From: an uncultured Actinomycetes bacterium
Lineage (GTDB): Bacteria; Actinomycetota; Acidimicrobiia; Acidimicrobiales; RAAP-2
Length of the DNA: 64,000 nt
Reading direction: 5' to 3'
Assembly: GCA_903825895.1 (NCBI GenBank)
Contig: CAIKCI010000008.1
Span: forward strand, 1-64,000
The translations under genes and the position numbers were made by a program. Shown here one piece after another: positions 59,578-64,000 of this stretch (position 1 is its first letter; the number at the start of each line of letters is the position of its first letter). A model generated the notes under the pieces. It saw only the letters and a program-made list of their open reading frames with translations, did no database searches and was not told the DNA's origin.

Positions 59578-62154
59578 TCACGCTGTTTGACGTTGGACCA
59601 GCGAGGCAAAAAGACCGTCTTTTCTCATTAATTCCTCAAAAGATCCAATTTCTGCGACTTCACCTGCATCAATTACAACAATCCGATCTGCACTCTTGAT
59701 CGTTGAAAGTCGGTGAGCGATCACGATCCGAGTGCACTTCAGATTCTTTAGGGCAGCGGTTATTTGAGCTTGCGCTTCATTGTCAAGTGCGCTGGTTGCT
59801 TCATCCAGAATCATAATCTTGGGGCGGTGAACAAGCGCTCTTGCTATGAGGATTCTTTGTGCTTGACCTCCTGAAATATTTGTGGGGTCAATCAGCGTCT
59901 GCATCCCCATCGGCATTGCTTTGATTTCCTCGGCTATCGCCGCTTCTTCCGCAGCTTTCCAAGCTAATTGCTCGTCTGATGAGGCTGCTCCAACAATATT
60001 CTTCAGAATTGAAGATCTCGTGATTCTCCCGCTCTGCACAACCACTCCCATTTGTCGCCGCACTAAAGTTGGGTCAAGATCCTTCAGGTTTTTTCCATCA
60101 TAAAATATTTCCCCGGACTCTGGCGACTCGAAGGCAAGCAATAATCTCGTGATAGTGGACTTTCCAGCGCCCGAGGGCCCCACCAGCGCGATCATTTCAC
60201 CTGGTTGAGCGGAAAATGAAAGATCTCTTAAGACCAGAGGTGTCTCAGAGTTATAACGAAATGCAATATGAGAAAAATCAATCTTTCCTTCCAGCACCCC
60301 AGGGTCTTGAAGATTCCCGCCTGTTTCCGTTGACTCCCCCATGATGGGTTCAAGCAGATTGTACGTAGGGGCAATTGTTGCCAGAGGAGCCAAGAGCCCG
60401 GATAGTCCGGCCACGGCTGCGAAGGCCAATGAGTACGAACTGTAAAAGGACAAGTAGGTCGCTTGGCTAATATTCGGTGCAGCACCGGACCACATATAGG
60501 ACACAGAGAGGTAAAAGAGCGCTGGGGCGGCTGCGGCAGAAAATAAGAACCAGGACTGGACTCGACCAGTCACGATTGTTATTCGTGCCTGCGATGAAAT
60601 TCCGGTTCTCACAAGCTCGAAGTATTTCGCAGCAAGCCGATTCTCGGCATTGGCGATCCTAATTTTCGAAAGCCCATTCAGCATTTGAACCATCCACCCA
60701 TTCGAAGTAATTGACGAGTGGAGCGACAGGGTGGTCTGTCTGTTCAAGGCCCGGAGTCCCCAAATCAATACAAACACCGTAAGCATCATGAATACTGCGC
60801 CTACTAAGCCCAGGAGTACACTGTAGTAGAGCATTTCAGCGACATAAAAAATACCAAATATCGCCCCAAGGGTCGCGCTGACGACCTGAACACTAAGAAT
60901 TGAAGACAAGCTATTGACCGCCATGGATCTCACGGCCAAATCCCCGCTGCTGTATTGACGAAAAAACGAAACCGGCAGCGAGAGGAGTCGATCCCAAAAC
61001 GCAGACTGAAGATTTCGAGTTGAAATCTGTGAGATCGCCGAAACGGTGAAATTCTGGACAAGCGAAAACACGAAAATAACGATTGAGCACACTGCTAGAG
61101 CAATTCCTGCTTCAATCAAGAGCGACTGCTCTCCCCGGGGTATGAGCGATCCAACAATTTCATTCGTCAGAATTGGCGTCACCATCCCGGCGGCCACAAC
61201 TCCGATCGCCATCAGAATCGCCAGAACCCACTTTCCCCCCATGCCTCGCAAACCCAAGCGCATGATGTCGCGGATGTGGGCAGGCCCTGTCGGTGCCAAC
61301 GGCGCATAAAACTCCTGCGCTACCGGTTCGATCTGCTTTTTTAGTTGCGGAGTTAAGAGTTCGGGTTCTACATCGCTGGAACGCTGGATTTGGAATTTAC
61401 CGCGCTTCTTGAAGAGCGCCACTGGCTCAAAACTTCCATCATCATGTTTCATCACACCCAACATCGGTATCACTGCATCACGATCCCATGACTCAGAAAG
61501 TTGGAGTGGTCGGAATCGGATGTTGGATTTATGGGCAATCAGTTCGAGAGGACTTTTTGCCACGTCAAGTTCAGTCTGAGTGGGTGCTGCAACTACGAAC
61601 CCTTGCACGTTCCCAAGGTGAGTCAACACGGCGACCAAACGATTGATGTCCAAATCGATGTCTGGATCACGGAAAGTCTCGGCGGAGAAGATCGTCCGGT
61701 CAATTTCCTCGCTCAAGATCGATTCGGATTGTTGAAGCGAGGTCTGTAGTCGTTCCTGCTCCCTCTCGTTCTCTTTTTGTACAAACAATGTTGCTTGCCC
61801 TGCGAGGACCTCCCCAATAGTCTCTTTAGTGATCTTTTCAAAGATGGCGGAATCAATTCCTATCGTCTTCGCAACAAGAAGTCCGAACGCTTCAGCATCG
61901 CCTTGAGTCCCTGCGGTAGGTACGACCGAAGAGTCTTCGCGCGGAACAATGATCAAAGCGATGTCACTGTCTGCCGGGAATGCAACACCACCATCGACGA
62001 TGGTCGCTAACGGAATGAGGCGTCCACTGGCCAACGAAACAAAGACATCTGCATCATCCCCCACAGCCTTCATCGGGCCCGTTTCAGTAGTCAATTGAAC
62101 AACTTTCGTCATGTTTTCCTTAGCTGAAGATGGTTCGTTGTTAACTTCCGACAT
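59578..62154 (-). CDS. NHLM-type microcin/RiPP export ABC transporter, second subunit
   Basis: An 858-residue ABC exporter of the kind paired with C39-peptidase transporters in NHLM (nitrile-hydratase-leader microcin) systems. A soluble N-terminal region of about 270 residues (DADVFVSLASGRLIPLATIVDGG start) precedes six transmembrane helices. The ATPase domain follows: VGPSGAGKST, VVVQSGRITRSSI, ISGGQAQRILIARAL and MILDEATSALDNEAQ, then the HRLSTIKSADRI switch histidine. Two starts have ribosome sites: ATG 62154 (GGGAGGG) and 62112 (AAGGA). It overlaps the first subunit's stop. The DNA is AT-richer with many ATT/AAT codons. Confidence 0.88.
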   Translation of the reverse strand: MSEVNNEPSSAKENMTKVVQLTTETGPMKAVGDDADVFVSLASGRLIPLATIVDGGVAFPADSDIALIIVPREDSSVVPTAGTQGDAEAFGLLVAKTIGIDSAIFEKITKETIGEVLAGQATLFVQKENEREQERLQTSLQQSESILSEEIDRTIFSAETFRDPDIDLDINRLVAVLTHLGNVQGFVVAAPTQTELDVAKSPLELIAHKSNIRFRPLQLSESWDRDAVIPMLGVMKHDDGSFEPVALFKKRGKFQIQRSSDVEPELLTPQLKKQIEPVAQEFYAPLAPTGPAHIRDIMRLGLRGMGGKWVLAILMAIGVVAAGMVTPILTNEIVGSLIPRGEQSLLIEAGIALAVCSIVIFVFSLVQNFTVSAISQISTRNLQSAFWDRLLSLPVSFFRQYSSGDLAVRSMAVNSLSSILSVQVVSATLGAIFGIFYVAEMLYYSVLLGLVGAVFMMLTVFVLIWGLRALNRQTTLSLHSSITSNGWMVQMLNGLSKIRIANAENRLAAKYFELVRTGISSQARITIVTGRVQSWFLFSAAAAPALFYLSVSYMWSGAAPNISQATYLSFYSSYSLAFAAVAGLSGLLAPLATIAPTYNLLEPIMGESTETGGNLQDPGVLEGKIDFSHIAFRYNSETPLVLRDLSFSAQPGEMIALVGPSGAGKSTITRLLLAFESPESGEIFYDGKNLKDLDPTLVRRQMGVVVQSGRITRSSILKNIVGAASSDEQLAWKAAEEAAIAEEIKAMPMGMQTLIDPTNISGGQAQRILIARALVHRPKIMILDEATSALDNEAQAQITAALKNLKCTRIVIAHRLSTIKSADRIVVIDAGEVAEIGSFEELMRKDGLFASLVQRQTA

Positions 62155-64000
62155 TTCCACCCTCCCCTGCTTCCTGGATCATTTTCCTATATAACCCATT
62201 GAGTCCCATCAGATCGTCGTGAGTTCCGCGCTCGAGTACTTGACCGCCTCTACCCAGGACAATGATTTCATCTGAGTCTCGAATCGTGCTCAGTCGGTGA
62301 GCGATTATCAGAGCGGCGACACCTCGGCGGCGCACAGCATTGTCAACTAACTTCTCGGTAATGTCATCCAGCGCACTCGTAGCCTCGTCCATAATCAAGA
62401 GGCGTGGATTGCGGACCAGCGACCTTGCAATCTCAATTCGCTGAGCTTGGCCCCCACTAAAATTTCTTCCGTCTTCTTCAACTCGGGCGTCGATTGATCC
62501 CGGCCGAGCGAGTACGTCGTCAAGAATCTGGGCATCTTCAAGAGCACTCACAATTTGATCCTCTTGAATCGAATCATCCCAGAGTGTGACGTTCTGCCGC
62601 ACCGTACCCTCAAACAAAACGATATTTTGATCAACCTTTGAAATATAATTTTCAAGAACACCGATGGGGTACTGATCAATAGTTTTCTCGTCGTAGAACA
62701 CAGACCCTGACCGAGGCGTGAGCAAGCCAGCAGCAATGTTTCCAATCGTTGTTTTCCCCGCACCTGAGGTTCCCACGAGTGCAATCCGATGCCCTGGTTT
62801 CACCTCAAGACTAAAATCTTGAAGCACTAACGGCGCTTTGTCGCCGTAGCCAAAGGACACTCGGTCCAACCGCAAATGTCCTGAGATTTCAGGAACTTTC
62901 TCACCAGGCTCCAAAGTCGGACGAGAAAAACGCACACTCTCCTTATTTGTCAACACATCATCAATGGCGTTGAGGCTTGAGGTGACCGTTTGGATTTGGC
63001 TACCAGTCCCCATCAACGTCTGAATTGGGCTGCTCAAACTTGACGCCAGCGATTGGACTGCAAGAAGTGCACCGATGGTAAAGGTGCCTTGAATGGTAAA
63101 AATTCCCCCGAGAATCAAAATGGACGCTGAAACGAGCGCCATAATTGCTGTCGGCAGTGCTGCCAAAAGTGCGGACGTTGGCACCAGTGCGGCCGTCGCC
63201 GAGATGTACTCCGCCTGTTGTCCTTCAAGGCTGACGAAGGTCTCGTCTTCCCGACCAGTTGACTTCAACGTCTCAATATCTCGAATCGAAGCCGTGGTAA
63301 GACCACGAAGTTCGTTTTGTCGACGGAGGATTCGATTTTCGGAATCAGTCCGCTGACGTTGAACGAGTCGAAGGACGACAACATTGATCGCTGTCAGCAC
63401 GAGAACCACTATCGCAATGATCCAGTTGTAATAAAAAAGGAGCGCCGCATACCCAGCTACTGCAAGCATTGATATCGCAGCACTCGCCATCTGACCGGCT
63501 AAAACCTGAGCTACCACCGTGTTGTAACTAATGCGTTGACTCAGGTCTCCCGCTGCTCGTTCCATATAAAAAATAAGAGGAAGGCGCAGTAAGCGATCCA
63601 CCATCCCCACCGTGCCCACGAGCGTAAACTTTGCTTGGAGGCGCGCCAGGACTCCATACTGGAGAAGATTAAGTCCAGCTCTGAAAAGACCAATGACGAA
63701 GAGTGCCCCTATGAGATCAGTGAGCAGGCTCTTCCGGGCTGAACCGAGGACATCATTAATGAACACTTGATTGATAGGAGCCAAAGCGAGGGCCAGAATC
63801 ATCCCAAGCACTCCGGTGTAAATCGCGAAATTTACCCCAGCGACACTATTTTTCAGTCTCTTCCATAGTCCTTTTGACGGGTGATATCTCGATCCTTCCT
63901 TCGTAAAAGATTCCTTGGGTTGAAACGTCACGACGACCCCCGAGTAACCCTCATCGAACTCATCGGTCCGCAATTCGTACCGTCCTCGAGCGGGGTCATT
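62141..64000 (-). CDS. NHLM-type peptidase/ABC exporter, first subunit (5' end off the window)
   Basis: The frame is open to the right edge, so the start and most of the C39 peptidase domain lie beyond. The visible beginning, NDPARGRYELRTDEFDEGY, matches the end of a C39 domain with its catalytic aspartate in DPARG. Six transmembrane helices then follow (AGVNFAIYTGVLGMILALAL onward). The ATPase domain has GTSGAGKTTIGN, the signature FSGGQAQRIEIARSL and LLIMDEATSALDD. Such proteins cleave leader peptides after a double-glycine type site while exporting the core peptide. No precursor or HlyD-like gene is in view. Confidence 0.88.
   Translation of the reverse strand, partial: NDPARGRYELRTDEFDEGYSGVVVTFQPKESFTKEGSRYHPSKGLWKRLKNSVAGVNFAIYTGVLGMILALALAPINQVFINDVLGSARKSLLTDLIGALFVIGLFRAGLNLLQYGVLARLQAKFTLVGTVGMVDRLLRLPLIFYMERAAGDLSQRISYNTVVAQVLAGQMASAAISMLAVAGYAALLFYYNWIIAIVVLVLTAINVVVLRLVQRQRTDSENRILRRQNELRGLTTASIRDIETLKSTGREDETFVSLEGQQAEYISATAALVPTSALLAALPTAIMALVSASILILGGIFTIQGTFTIGALLAVQSLASSLSSPIQTLMGTGSQIQTVTSSLNAIDDVLTNKESVRFSRPTLEPGEKVPEISGHLRLDRVSFGYGDKAPLVLQDFSLEVKPGHRIALVGTSGAGKTTIGNIAAGLLTPRSGSVFYDEKTIDQYPIGVLENYISKVDQNIVLFEGTVRQNVTLWDDSIQEDQIVSALEDAQILDDVLARPGSIDARVEEDGRNFSGGQAQRIEIARSLVRNPRLLIMDEATSALDDITEKLVDNAVRRRGVAALIIAHRLSTIRDSDEIIVLGRGGQVLERGTHDDLMGLNGLYRKMIQEAGEGGNVGS

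Noticed and set aside
59543-59580. Intrinsic terminator after the exporter gene
   Set aside because: A 7-T run is present, but only a 4-bp stem precedes it and at the wrong distance.

Overview
The window is a gene-dense stretch of an actinobacterial chromosome, most likely class Acidimicrobiia. This rests on the mycothiol amidase Mca, several F420-type oxidoreductases, a PimB-type mannosyltransferase, the actinobacterial marker DUF2469, a B12-dependent ribonucleotide reductase, GTP-dependent PEPCK and an archaeal-type prolyl-tRNA synthetase. By eye the base composition is in the mid-50s % GC, falling clearly after about 59.05 kb. No intergenic stretch exceeds 300 bases. The longest, about 290 bases between fumC and the F420-type oxidase gene, holds inverted and tandem repeats but no gene.

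Layout. 0-3.4 kb: the end of an ABC-F ATPase and two polytopic membrane proteins. 3.4-9 kb: nrdJ with NrdR boxes, divergent from glpK and an SMP-30-type lactonase. 9-15.4 kb (minus strand): alaC, then an operon of zinc/CxxC proteins, PimB, a START-like protein, ROK glucokinase and an LLM oxidoreductase, then a PH-SHOCT membrane protein. 15.5-22.3 kb: a cell-wall-anchored secreted protein (LAATG sorting signal), enoyl-CoA hydratase, truncated haemoglobin, tRNA-Gly, a zinc alcohol dehydrogenase, a 39-residue membrane protein, PAP2 phosphatase, a DsbA-like protein and a second LLM oxidoreductase. 22.4-30.5 kb: purK-purE-deacetylase-like operon, proS, mca, a tyrosine-phosphatase-like gene, fumC-phhB and an F420/PPOX gene.

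30.5-50.1 kb is one almost uninterrupted minus-strand string of 21 genes, read from fakA leftwards: fakA-recG-rsmD-coaD-coiled coil-yceD-rpmF-plsX-acpP-rnc-mutM-smc-ftsY-ffh-rpsP-khpA-rimM-trmD-rplS-DUF2469-enoyl-CoA hydratase-LLM-like protein. It couples lipid-precursor synthesis, ribosome and tRNA maturation, SRP targeting and chromosome maintenance. 50.1-59.05 kb: rpmB, thiL, pckG, MFS transporter, DUF1295 protein, NDH-2, a small membrane protein and an aldehyde dehydrogenase.

59.05-64 kb is different. It has AT-richer DNA, a small membrane protein, a CAT-anticodon tRNA, and two overlapping genes for an NHLM-type (nitrile-hydratase-leader microcin) ABC export system. The second gene runs off the right edge inside its C39 peptidase domain. 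This is the best candidate for an acquired RiPP export locus; precursor and modification genes would lie beyond the window.

Two regulatory themes stand out. Many transcription units start with a TAnnnT hexamer 6-8 nt before the start codon and lack a Shine-Dalgarno sequence, which points to widespread leaderless mRNAs. Several gene ends also abut or overlap convergently with no terminator space.
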